Positions 1 to 7,784 of a DNA stretch of 64,000 nucleotides are shown piece after piece. The notes under the pieces were generated by a model. That model saw only the letters and a program-made list of their open reading frames with translations, had not been told where the DNA came from and did not search any database. The position numbers were made by a program, and so were the translations under genes. Source of the DNA: Sphingopyxis sp. JAI108. Its GTDB lineage: Bacteria; Pseudomonadota; Alphaproteobacteria; Sphingomonadales; Sphingomonadaceae. The stretch is from the NCBI RefSeq assembly GCF_013410105.1, contig NZ_JACCCJ010000002.1:1-64000 (forward strand), given 5' to 3'. The stretch's first letter is position 1. The number at the start of each line of letters is the position of its first letter.

Positions 1-207
1 GGGTCTGCCTGCGGCAGCCCGCGTTCAATCAGGTGCGGCGATCGCTGGGCCGCTTTACATCGAGGCTAGCACCAATCCGCGCAGCGGTTCGTGCAACGGC
101 CAGTCCCTGCGGCGAGAGCGGGCCAGGTCTCCTCTGTCACCCACTCTAGGGAACATTGGCGGCATTCAATGGTTGGCTTTGCATGATCACCGACAAGGGA
201 ACTCAAG

Positions 208-786
208 ATGAAGAAGCTATGTTGGACCGCGACCGCCATTCCTTTCCTCTTGGCTGGCTGCAATGCGCCGGACGCATCGACGCCGCCAGCCGATGAGAAT
301 GCGCCAGCCGCCGAAGCGGTAACCAATGCAGGGGAGACGCCGGCAGCAGAGAGGGCCGCAGCGGATCTCAAGACAGCGGACGGCGCGGCGGCAGGCAAGG
401 CCACAGCGGCCACCATCAATGGCCGCGTCATGTTGACTTTGCAGGTCCAAGGGCTTCCGCCCGGCCAGCATGGCGCGCATGTTCACATGACAGGCAAATG
501 TGATGCGCCCAAATTCGAGAGCGCCGGCGGCCATTGGAATCCCGCCGACGCCCAGCACGGGCTCGACGCGCCCGCCGGACAACATGCCGGCGACATGCCC
601 AATCTCGTTGTCGATGACAATGGCCGCGGGACCCTCGAATATGAACTAAAGGGTGCCACCTTCGCGGGTTTGATGGACGACGACGGATCGGCGATGGTTG
701 TTCATGCGTCCGCGGACGATCAAAAGACCGACCCTTCGGGCAATAGCGGCGACCGCATTGCTTGCGGAATATTCAAGTCAGGCTAG
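208..786 (+). CDS. sodC: Periplasmic Cu/Zn superoxide dismutase, predicted lipoprotein
   Basis: Converts superoxide to oxygen and hydrogen peroxide in the cell envelope. The 192-residue product starts with a lipoprotein signal peptide ending in the lipobox LLAGC, with Cys18 as the lipidated residue. An Ala/Pro/Glu-rich linker to about residue 60 precedes the SodC domain. The metal ligands expected for the family are present: His91 and His93 (HVH), bridging His109, His117, His126, Asp129 and His166. Cys98 and Cys186 can form the structural disulfide. The start is the ATG that places the signal peptide at the N terminus. The gene stands alone, left of the tRNA-Glu genes. Function is secure; membrane anchoring is inferred from the lipobox. 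Confidence 0.93.
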   Translation: MKKLCWTATAIPFLLAGCNAPDASTPPADENAPAAEAVTNAGETPAAERAAADLKTADGAAAGKATAATINGRVMLTLQVQGLPPGQHGAHVHMTGKCDAPKFESAGGHWNPADAQHGLDAPAGQHAGDMPNLVVDDNGRGTLEYELKGATFAGLMDDDGSAMVVHASADDQKTDPSGNSGDRIACGIFKSG

Positions 787-850
787 GCGCCGAGTGGTGG
801 GCCGACATGGCTCGGCGAGATAGGGCTATTTCGTTAGCGGTTCTCTCACT

Positions 851-991
851 CTAGAACAGGAAAAGAGCCAAGAGCATTGCACAACCCGATGCACCTAACC
901 CGCCGACAAACAACGGCGGGGGGACGGCGCGTGCAGAGAATGATTTCTCCGCCGCGCGAATCGTCCGCGGAATGCAGCCGACCTGTTTCAT
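851..991 (-). CDS. Possible small membrane protein, 46 residues
   Basis: A short frame on the minus strand in the gap between sodC and the tRNA genes. It starts MKQVGCIPRTIR and ends in a hydrophobic Gly/Leu/Ala-rich stretch (about residues 26-46) that could form one membrane helix. A purine-rich AAGAG lies about 7 bases before the ATG. An alternative 48-codon ATG frame overlaps it, and I recognise no family in either. Coding status is uncertain; the membrane-helix character is the only reason for listing it. Confidence 0.25.
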   Translation of the reverse strand: MKQVGCIPRTIRAAEKSFSARAVPPPLFVGGLGASGCAMLLALFLF

Positions 992-1066
992 CCATCTCTT
1001 GAGAGACGAAGTTTCGGTCCCCTGGGATATGTGATAGCCGGCCGGTGCACCTCTGAGAGAGGATTT

Positions 1067-1141
1067 TGGTGACCCCTACGGGAATCGAACCCGTGTTTCA
1101 GCCGTGAGAGGGCCGCGTCCTGACCGCTAGACGAAGGGGCC
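1067..1141 (-). tRNA. tRNA-Glu (anticodon CTC)
   Basis: On the minus strand the sequence folds as a complete cloverleaf of 75 nt with encoded CCA at 1067-1069. The acceptor 5' strand is GGCCCCT, the anticodon loop is CTCTCAC with anticodon CTC, and the T arm carries GGTTCGATTCC. The acceptor, D-arm start and T arm match the second tRNA-Glu at 1193-1268, so the two look like a duplicated pair covering GAG and GAA codons. Confidence 0.95.
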
Positions 1142-1192
1142 TTGAGGGTCGGATGTTCCGGGAAAGTGCGGGCCGACCGCCCGCTGAACCGA

Positions 1193-1268
1193 TGGTGACC
1201 CCTACGGGACTCGAACCCGTGTTTTCGCCGTGAAAGGGCGACGTCCTAGACCGCTAGACGAAGGGGCC
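1193..1268 (-). tRNA. tRNA-Glu (anticodon TTC)
   Basis: Minus-strand cloverleaf of 76 nt with encoded CCA at 1193-1195. The anticodon loop is CTTTCAC (anticodon TTC) in a GTCGCC/GGCGAA stem, and the T arm is GGTTCGAGTCC. It lies 51 bp upstream, in transcription direction, of the CTC isoacceptor and is probably co-transcribed with it. Confidence 0.96.
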
Positions 1269-1371
1269 GTCTGATCGGTGAGCGGGCGCCTTAGACGGGC
1301 GCTAGAGCGCGGTCAAGCGTGGGGCGCCCGCCCCGCGCAAAAATATTGCGCCGCACCCTGCGACCCGGTCG

Positions 1372-3138
1372 CTAGTCGGCCCACGCGGCATCCTCGAGAT
1401 GGAGTTCCGCGGCGGGGCGGCTGCCCCAATCATCGCGTTTTGCGCGGCCCGCGAGCCACAATTTGCGCCCGCGCGCGTGGAGCAGCGCCTGCCCCAGTTC
1501 GGTTTCGGCGCTGCGGAATGCGACCGCCTTGAAGCGCGCGCCATCGTCGCCCGCGACGATGAGGCGGACATGGTCGGTACCGACGATGCCCGATTCGACG
1601 ATTCGCACCGGCCCCGTCGCGACGCGCGGCGCGGGCCAGCCCGCGCCATAGGGCCCCGCGCTTTCGATCGCGTCGCACCACAGCGGATTGATGCCGCGCG
1701 GCGCGAGCACCGCGTCGATCAGCAGCGACTTGTCGCCGCTCGCCCGCTCGACATCGGCGGCGAGGCGGTCGTTGAGGAAGGCACCGAGCGCATCGACCTT
1801 GCCGGCGGCGACCGTGAGGCCCGCCGCCATCGCATGGCCCCCGCCCGCGACGAGCAGGCCGCTTTCCTTCGCGGCGAGGATCGCGGCGCCGAGATCGACC
1901 CCGCTGATCGAGCGCCCCGATCCCTTGCCGGTGCCATCCTCGTCCACCGCGATAACGATGGCCGGGCGATGCAGCCGTTCCTTGAGACGCCCGGCGACGA
2001 TACCAATCACGCCAGGGTGCCAACCCTGTCCGGCGACGATCGCGACCGGCGCATTGCCGCACGCCGCGCTCGCCTCGATCGCCTGTTCGAGAACCGCGGC
2101 CTCGATCGCGCGCCGCTCCTCGTTCAGCCGGTTGAGTTCGAGCGCGATTTCGGCGGCTTCCTGCGGGTCCGACGTGGTGAGCAGCCGCACGCCGAGGTCG
2201 GACTTTCCGACGCGCCCGCCGGCGTTGATCCGCGGACCCAATGCGAAACCCATGTCGCTCGCGCTCGGCGGCTTGGTCAGCCGCGCGGCGTCCATCAGCG
2301 CGGCGAGGCCGACATTGCCGCGCCGCGCCATCACCTTCAGACCTTGCGTCACCAGCGCGCGGTTGAAGCCGGTCAGCCGCGCGACGTCGGCGACGGTGCC
2401 GAGCGCGACGAGGTCGAGCAGCTCGATCAGCGCGGGCTCGTCGCGGTTCGCGAAAAAGCCGCGCATCCGCAAGGTGCGGAGCAGCGCGGCGCCGAGCAGG
2501 AAGGCGACCCCCACCGCGGCGAGATTGCCATGGATCGCCGCATCGGCGTCCTCGTCGAGCCGGTTGGGATTTACGAGCGCGAGCGCCGCGGGCAGCGTCG
2601 TCGCGCATTGGTGATGATCGACGACGATCACCTCGACCCCCGCCGCCTTGGCCTCGGCGATCGCGTCGAATGCCTGCGCGCCGCAGTCGACCGTGACAAC
2701 GAGCTTCGACCCCGCCTCGCCGATCTTGACGAGAGCCGCGCCCGAAGGGCCGTAGCCTTCCATCAGACGGTCGGGGATATAGGCGCCGACGGGCAGGCCG
2801 AGCCCGCGCAGCAGCCGCACGAGCAGCGCCGCCGAGGTTGCGCCGTCGACATCGTAATCGCCGAAGATCGTCACCGCTTCCTGCCGCTCGACCGCATCGG
2901 CGAGCCGCGCGGCGGCGGCGTCCATGTCGCGGAACAGCGACGGGTCGGGCATGAAGCCGCGCAGGGTCGGCGCGCGCTGGCGGTCGAGGTCGTCGCGCGT
3001 TACCCCGCGCGCGAGCAGCAATTGCGTAACGAGGTCGTCGGGGGCGAGGTTTTCGGCGGCCATGTCGGCGCTTGCGCGCCGCCAATGCCATGGTTGGCCG
3101 ATGATCGAACGCGTGATGCCGAGGGCTGCGTCGCTCAT
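1372..3138 (-). CDS. recJ: Single-stranded-DNA-specific exonuclease RecJ
   Basis: 5'-to-3' single-strand exonuclease used in RecF-pathway recombination, mismatch repair and base excision repair. The product is 588 residues, normal for RecJ. DHH-superfamily motif I is GDYDVDGA (Asp94-Asp98 region) and the DHH motif is VVDHHQ (174-176). A DHHA1-type domain with GGGHAMAAG follows, then the C-terminal OB-fold region. The start MSDAALG at 3138 is chosen because its ATG overlaps the stop of the upstream PH-domain gene by 4 bp; the frame stays open further upstream but that part reads as antisense of the neighbour. It is the last gene of a three-gene operon with two PH-domain membrane proteins. Confidence 0.95.
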   Translation of the reverse strand: MSDAALGITRSIIGQPWHWRRASADMAAENLAPDDLVTQLLLARGVTRDDLDRQRAPTLRGFMPDPSLFRDMDAAAARLADAVERQEAVTIFGDYDVDGATSAALLVRLLRGLGLPVGAYIPDRLMEGYGPSGAALVKIGEAGSKLVVTVDCGAQAFDAIAEAKAAGVEVIVVDHHQCATTLPAALALVNPNRLDEDADAAIHGNLAAVGVAFLLGAALLRTLRMRGFFANRDEPALIELLDLVALGTVADVARLTGFNRALVTQGLKVMARRGNVGLAALMDAARLTKPPSASDMGFALGPRINAGGRVGKSDLGVRLLTTSDPQEAAEIALELNRLNEERRAIEAAVLEQAIEASAACGNAPVAIVAGQGWHPGVIGIVAGRLKERLHRPAIVIAVDEDGTGKGSGRSISGVDLGAAILAAKESGLLVAGGGHAMAAGLTVAAGKVDALGAFLNDRLAADVERASGDKSLLIDAVLAPRGINPLWCDAIESAGPYGAGWPAPRVATGPVRIVESGIVGTDHVRLIVAGDDGARFKAVAFRSAETELGQALLHARGRKLWLAGRAKRDDWGSRPAAELHLEDAAWAD

Positions 3139-4649
3139 CGGCGTGCCTTCGCTGCGAGGATACGGTGCCGCAATTCGCGCGCGGTCGCCGCCGGGATCGC
3201 CGGGATTTCGTGCGTGGCAAGCGAGCTGCCGCCCGGCACGCCGAAAACGAGCGTCGCAAGGCCAAGCGGGCGGAGGATGAAGTCGCTCTTGAGATCGACG
3301 CTCTGCACCGATGCGTGCGGCAGCAGCGTCGTCTTGGGCTTCCACATGCCGCGGCGGATCACGACTTGCTCGCCGAGTTCGGTCCAGCGGTGGAAGCGCG
3401 CGCCCAGCAGCGACCCGGTTCCGATCAGGAACCCCGCGACCGGACCGAGCCAGCCAAGCGGCTGTCCGAACGACACCGCGACAAGGCCGCCCGCTGCGGC
3501 GCACACCGCGCCGACCAGCCCGCCGAGGGCGACGACTCGGTGGCTATGCTGCCATGTCGCGTCCATGCCCGGCCGCGCGATCAGTATCTCGTCCAGCACC
3601 GGGTCGATCTCGTCCAGCTTGCCGAAAGGGACGACCTGATGGTCGCGTTCTTTCTCGCCGTCGCTCGCGAGGCTCTGCAGCCGCAATTCGTGCCAGCCGA
3701 AGCGGCGGCGGAACCAGCCGGTGATGAGAATCGCCGCCTGCACGCGCTTGACCGGCACCGCCACGTCGGTTCGCGTCGTGAGGCCGCGGGTGCGGCGCAG
3801 CGCGCGCGGCTCGCGCGTCAGACGGAAATCCCAGTTGGCGAAAAACATGGTCGCGATCCCGCTCGCGAAACCGATGAGGAGCAGCGACAGGACGCCGCCG
3901 GCCGCGGCGACCCAGCGATGCGCGAGCAGCCATTGGTCGAGGCCATAATCCTCCGCAATGTCGATCCAGTCCATCGGGTTGAAGATGTTGAAATCGAACG
4001 GAAACAAACCGTCGAAAAACTGCATCGCGGCGCCGACCACGGCCAGCGCGGCGAGCGAGAAGTTGAACAGTCCCGCGGTCAGCAGCCGGCTCGGCCCCAT
4101 GGCGAAGAGCAACCGGTCCTCCTGCGCAGGCGCGGCGGCGGGCGCGCCGGCCGCCGCCTCCGCCATCATCTCGCCGCTGCGATGCGCGCGGATCGTCGTG
4201 CGCAGCACCTGTGCGGCATCGAGCGCGATCGCATTGAGGCTCGCGTCATTCTCCTTGCCTCCCGCGCCGGTTTCGAAACCGACCTTGGCGATGCCCAGCG
4301 CGCGCGAGACCAGCCCCTGTTCGATGCTGACGTCCTGGATCCGGTCGAAGGGAATGGTGCGGTGCTGGCGCGCAAGGACGCCGCTTTCGATCACCACTTC
4401 GTCGTCGCCGACGAGGAAGCGAAAGCGCAGCCATTGGAACCACGCGGCGAGTAGCGAGATCAGGAGGAAAGCGCCGACCGCCGGGACGATCCATATCCAG
4501 TTGCCCGTAAAGCCGAGCGCGGCGACCGCAGGCAGAACGTTGAGCGATTTCGGGCCGAGCGCCGCGACCGCGAGCGCCAGCGTCGCAGGGTGCAGCCGCT
4601 GCCAGCGGGCCTCGCCCTCCGGCGCGGCGATGGCGGCGGCGTCGTTCAC
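3135..4649 (-). CDS. PH domain-containing membrane protein, YdbT-like
   Basis: A 504-residue membrane protein with three bacterial PH (bPH2, DUF304) domains, at about residues 75-155, 275-345 and 430-495. They alternate with paired transmembrane segments (about 35-75, 190-270 and 375-415). The domains show the typical cores, for example TIPFDRIQDVSIEQG and HASVQSVDL. The pairing of a long YdbT-type with a short YdbS-type protein is widespread in bacteria. Homologs are implicated in membrane stress and in handling of exported products, but the biochemical role is unknown. Its ATG overlaps the stop of the upstream YdbS-like gene by 4 bp and its stop overlaps recJ by 4 bp, so the three are translationally coupled. 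Confidence 0.85.
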   Translation of the reverse strand: MNDAAAIAAPEGEARWQRLHPATLALAVAALGPKSLNVLPAVAALGFTGNWIWIVPAVGAFLLISLLAAWFQWLRFRFLVGDDEVVIESGVLARQHRTIPFDRIQDVSIEQGLVSRALGIAKVGFETGAGGKENDASLNAIALDAAQVLRTTIRAHRSGEMMAEAAAGAPAAAPAQEDRLLFAMGPSRLLTAGLFNFSLAALAVVGAAMQFFDGLFPFDFNIFNPMDWIDIAEDYGLDQWLLAHRWVAAAGGVLSLLLIGFASGIATMFFANWDFRLTREPRALRRTRGLTTRTDVAVPVKRVQAAILITGWFRRRFGWHELRLQSLASDGEKERDHQVVPFGKLDEIDPVLDEILIARPGMDATWQHSHRVVALGGLVGAVCAAAGGLVAVSFGQPLGWLGPVAGFLIGTGSLLGARFHRWTELGEQVVIRRGMWKPKTTLLPHASVQSVDLKSDFILRPLGLATLVFGVPGGSSLATHEIPAIPAATARELRHRILAAKARR

Positions 4650-5176
4650 GCGAAGTCGGTCTGGATATGGCGGCGGATCGTCTCGCGCATTGCCGCGGCG
4701 AGGTCGCTGGGCAATCCCGGCAGCGTGACCGTGCTGTTGTGCGTACCCGAGGTGTGGACGATCAGGTGTGACAGGCCGAACCAGCGTTCGATCGGGCCCT
4801 GTCCGACGTCGATATGCTGGACGCGCACGAAGGGCACGATCGTGTCGGTGCGGAACAGCCAGCCGCGCGCGACGCGCAGCTGCCCTTCGCCGATCTTGTA
4901 ACCCCAGCGCGACACACGCCTCGACGGGAAACTGACGATCGTGACGGCCGCAATCAGCCAGGCCAGCGCGGTGATCAACCCGTAGGGCCCCTCGATATGA
5001 CGGATCAGCAGCGCGTCGAAGACGCTCGCGCCGATTGCGAGGGGGATCAGGTTGAGCGCGGTCGCGATGCGCAGCACCTTTGCATAGGCCGGATCGACCG
5101 CGTGCAATCCCTCGACGGCGTTGATCGCCTCGGCGTCAAGGGGATCGGTCGGATGCGCAGCGGGCGTGTCGGTCAT
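4646..5176 (-). CDS. PH domain-containing membrane protein, YdbS-like
   Basis: A 176-residue protein with two transmembrane helices (about residues 40-85) followed by one bacterial PH domain. The domain carries the family pattern in TIVPFVRVQHIDVGQGPIER and ends near HTSGTHNSTVTLPGL. It is the short partner of the YdbS/YdbT pair and the first gene of the operon with the YdbT-like gene and recJ. Molecular function is not established for the family. The 25 bp gap to the alkyl sulfatase stop leaves little room for a separate promoter, so read-through from that gene is possible. Confidence 0.85.
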   Translation of the reverse strand: MTDTPAAHPTDPLDAEAINAVEGLHAVDPAYAKVLRIATALNLIPLAIGASVFDALLIRHIEGPYGLITALAWLIAAVTIVSFPSRRVSRWGYKIGEGQLRVARGWLFRTDTIVPFVRVQHIDVGQGPIERWFGLSHLIVHTSGTHNSTVTLPGLPSDLAAAMRETIRRHIQTDFA

Positions 5177-5201
5177 GTTACTCCGTTAGCGTCTTATATG
5201 A

Positions 5202-7163
5202 CTATGGCACAACCACATTGAAGCGCGGATCGGCCGGCGGATGGAGCGCGAACCACGACAGGAAAGCTTGTCTGTCGCCGTCGATACGAATCGCGCCCGA
5301 CTGGATCAGCGCGGGAAATTGCGCGCGCCCCATCATCGCCTCGTCGAGGATATTGCGGTCGATCGTGATCGTCGCGGTCGGGGCCGGGTCGGTGACGCCG
5401 TAACGCGGGAATTCGACCCCGCCGCCGACGACGACCGATACCGTCTCCTGGCTGTCGGGCAGGACGAACTGGAAAATGCCCTTGACCGCGCTCCCCTTCG
5501 CAGCGTCGAAGCGCGTCGCGAGCGCGTCGAAGAAGACGCCGGTGGGGATGGCGCTCACAAAGCTGCGGCTCTGGCCATTGCCGGTCGCTGCCTCGACCGC
5601 GTTGCCGCGCAGGCTGGCCGCCCCGGCGAGATAGTAATTCCGCCACGCCCCCGATTCGGCCTGATAGCCGAGCTGGTCATAGGCAGAGGCGAGCGCCGCG
5701 CGCGCGTCCCTGTTATCGGGCTCGGCAAAAACCAGCTTGTTCAAAAGCTCGGCCGCCCAGCGATAATCGCCCGCCTTCAGCGCCTCGCGCCCCGCCGCGA
5801 GCAGCTTGTCGGCTCCGCCCGCGAGCGCGACATATTTGGGCGCCGATTGCTCGGGCGGCAACGGGTTGAAGTTCGCCGGATTGCCGTCCCACCAGCCGAA
5901 ATAGCGCTGATAGGTCGCCTTCATGTCGTGGTTGAGTGTGCCATAATAGCCGCGCGTCGAAAAATCGGCCGCCTGCACCGGCGCCTCGGCGGTCTGGTCG
6001 GCGAGTTCGTGCAGCGTCGCACCGCGATTCGCGAGGAAAAGCGTGCGGTCGTGAACATAGCGATAGGCATCGCGCTGGTTCGCCAGCAGCGCGCTCACCT
6101 CGCCCGCGCCCCATGTGGGCCAATGGTGCGACGCCATCGCGACCTCGGCCTTGCCGCCCCATTTGAGCAGCATCGCGTCGATCACCTTCGACCAGCGCAG
6201 CGCGTCGCGCACCTGCGCCCCGCGCAAGGTCAGGATATTGTGCAGATTGTGGGTGACGACCTCGGTCGTGTGCAGCGCGGTATAGGCGGGGATGTAGAAA
6301 ACAAACTCCGACGGTGCCTCGGTGCCGCCCGCGTCGAGGAAGTCGAAGACCAGCCCGTCGATCGTCAGCGTGCCGCCCTTCTCATCGACGCTTTCGGTCG
6401 GTTCCATATAGCCGATCGTCCCCGACGACAGCTTCGGCCCCAGTCCGGTGTCGACCTGACCCTTCGGCCCCGGCGGCACGATGGCGCCGAACATATAGAG
6501 CGCGCGCCGCCCCATCGCGCCACCCGCGAGGACATTTTCCGACGTCGCTTCTTCCGAAAAGCCGTGCGGCGCGATGATGCGGATTTTCTCTGCCTCGACC
6601 TGCCCGGGCGTCACGACCCCTCCGACGCCGCCGAAATGATCGCTGTGGCTATGCGAAAAAATCACCGCCTTGATCGGCCGCTTGCCCGATTTCGCTTCGA
6701 TCGTGTCCGTGAACAACTTCCATCCGGCGGCCGCCGTCTCTTCGGACAAGAGCGGATCGACGACGATCCAGCCGGTCTTGCCGCGGATGATCGTCATGAC
6801 CGAGAGATCATAGCCGCGGATTTGCCAGATTTTGCCCGGCACCACCTCAAACAGCCCGTGGACCCTGTTGAGCCGCGCCTGCCGCCAGAGCGACGGATTG
6901 ACCGTATCGGGAGCCTCCTTGACGTCGAGGAAGGCATAGGGGCGCCGATCCCACACGACCTTGCCGTCGGCCGCCTGGATCAGTCCGCCGGGAATCTCGG
7001 CAATCTTGCCGCGCGTCGCATTGGCCTCGTCGCGCGGGTCATCAAGCGGCAGGCGCTTCGCCAGTTCGGCCTGCGCGGTCCGCGTAGCGTCGCTCGCGGC
7101 GTCCTGGGCGGTTACGGTAAAGGGCAGGCAGCCAGCAAGCAGCAGGGCGGTCAGTCGGCGCAT
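5202..7163 (-). CDS. Alkyl/aryl-sulfatase, metallo-beta-lactamase fold (SdsA/BDS1 family)
   Basis: Hydrolyses primary alkyl sulfates such as SDS to alcohol and sulfate. The 653-residue product has an N-terminal export signal. The zinc-binding motif FSHSHSDHFGG lies at about residues 165-175 and later ligand regions are THNLHN and ASHHWPTWG. A helical dimerisation region follows, and a C-terminal SCP2-like domain ends with the protein; this is the complete domain order of SdsA1. The start at 7163 is set by the signal peptide, although the frame continues open upstream. The signal contains LLAGC, so lipidation at Cys12 is possible, but a normal cleavage after TVTA also fits. It lies divergent from the flavodoxin-like gene, 66 bp away. 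Confidence 0.92.
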   Translation of the reverse strand: MRRLTALLLAGCLPFTVTAQDAASDATRTAQAELAKRLPLDDPRDEANATRGKIAEIPGGLIQAADGKVVWDRRPYAFLDVKEAPDTVNPSLWRQARLNRVHGLFEVVPGKIWQIRGYDLSVMTIIRGKTGWIVVDPLLSEETAAAGWKLFTDTIEAKSGKRPIKAVIFSHSHSDHFGGVGGVVTPGQVEAEKIRIIAPHGFSEEATSENVLAGGAMGRRALYMFGAIVPPGPKGQVDTGLGPKLSSGTIGYMEPTESVDEKGGTLTIDGLVFDFLDAGGTEAPSEFVFYIPAYTALHTTEVVTHNLHNILTLRGAQVRDALRWSKVIDAMLLKWGGKAEVAMASHHWPTWGAGEVSALLANQRDAYRYVHDRTLFLANRGATLHELADQTAEAPVQAADFSTRGYYGTLNHDMKATYQRYFGWWDGNPANFNPLPPEQSAPKYVALAGGADKLLAAGREALKAGDYRWAAELLNKLVFAEPDNRDARAALASAYDQLGYQAESGAWRNYYLAGAASLRGNAVEAATGNGQSRSFVSAIPTGVFFDALATRFDAAKGSAVKGIFQFVLPDSQETVSVVVGGGVEFPRYGVTDPAPTATITIDRNILDEAMMGRAQFPALIQSGAIRIDGDRQAFLSWFALHPPADPRFNVVVP

Positions 7164-7229
7164 CTTCTCTCTCCCCCAATGTTTCGGGGCAGCTTGCGCC
7201 GCACCCTTCTGCTTGGCAAGCATCGCCGC

Positions 7230-7715
7230 ATGACCGATGCACCGTTCCTGCTGATCGTCTGGCACAGCCGCACCGGCGGCAGCGAGGCGCTCGCCCGCGC
7301 CGCTGCCGAAGGCGCCGCGACGGCACGGCTGGTCGCGGCGAGCGACGTCACCCCGGGCGATCTGCTTGCGGCGGGCGGCTATCTCTTCATCGGTCCCGAA
7401 AATCTCGCCGCGCTGTCGGGCGCGATGAAGGAGATGTTCGACCGCTGCTATTACCCCTGCCTCGGCAAGCTCGAGGGCCGCCCCTATGCGACGATCATCT
7501 GCGCCGGGTCCGACGGCGAGAATGCCCAGCGCCAGCTCGACCGCGTCGCCACCGGCTGGCGGCTCAAGCGCGTCGCCGAGCCGGTGATCGTCAATACGGC
7601 GGCGCAGACCCCCGAAGCCATCCTCGCGCCGAAAACCATCGCGCCGGACCGCTTGGCCGAAGCGCGCGACATCGGCGCCGCGCTCGCGGAAGGGCTTGCC
7701 GCCGGCATCTTCTGA
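7230..7715 (+). CDS. Flavodoxin-like / NADPH-dependent FMN reductase family protein
   Basis: A 161-residue flavodoxin-fold protein. The N-terminal strand and phosphate-binding loop read LLIVWHSRTGGSEALA, where a flavodoxin would have a TGNT-type loop. LFIGPENLAALSGAMKEMFDR is the second flavin-contacting loop as in the FMN-reductase/WrbA branch. A redox role with FMN is inferred; the electron donor and partner are unknown. The start is the first ATG of the flavodoxin strand. The gene is divergent from the alkyl sulfatase and 69 bp upstream of the helicase gene. Confidence 0.75.
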   Translation: MTDAPFLLIVWHSRTGGSEALARAAAEGAATARLVAASDVTPGDLLAAGGYLFIGPENLAALSGAMKEMFDRCYYPCLGKLEGRPYATIICAGSDGENAQRQLDRVATGWRLKRVAEPVIVNTAAQTPEAILAPKTIAPDRLAEARDIGAALAEGLAAGIF

Positions 7716-7784
7716 AAATCCCGTCCGGCGCGGTAGGGGTCTGAAGCTCTTGCCCCCGTCCGCGCGCCGCGCCACATCTCTGTC

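Noticed and set aside
3139-3504. Longer N terminus for RecJ
   Set aside because: The extension is Arg/Ala-rich and antisense-like, and the ATG at 3138 has the 4 bp operon overlap.
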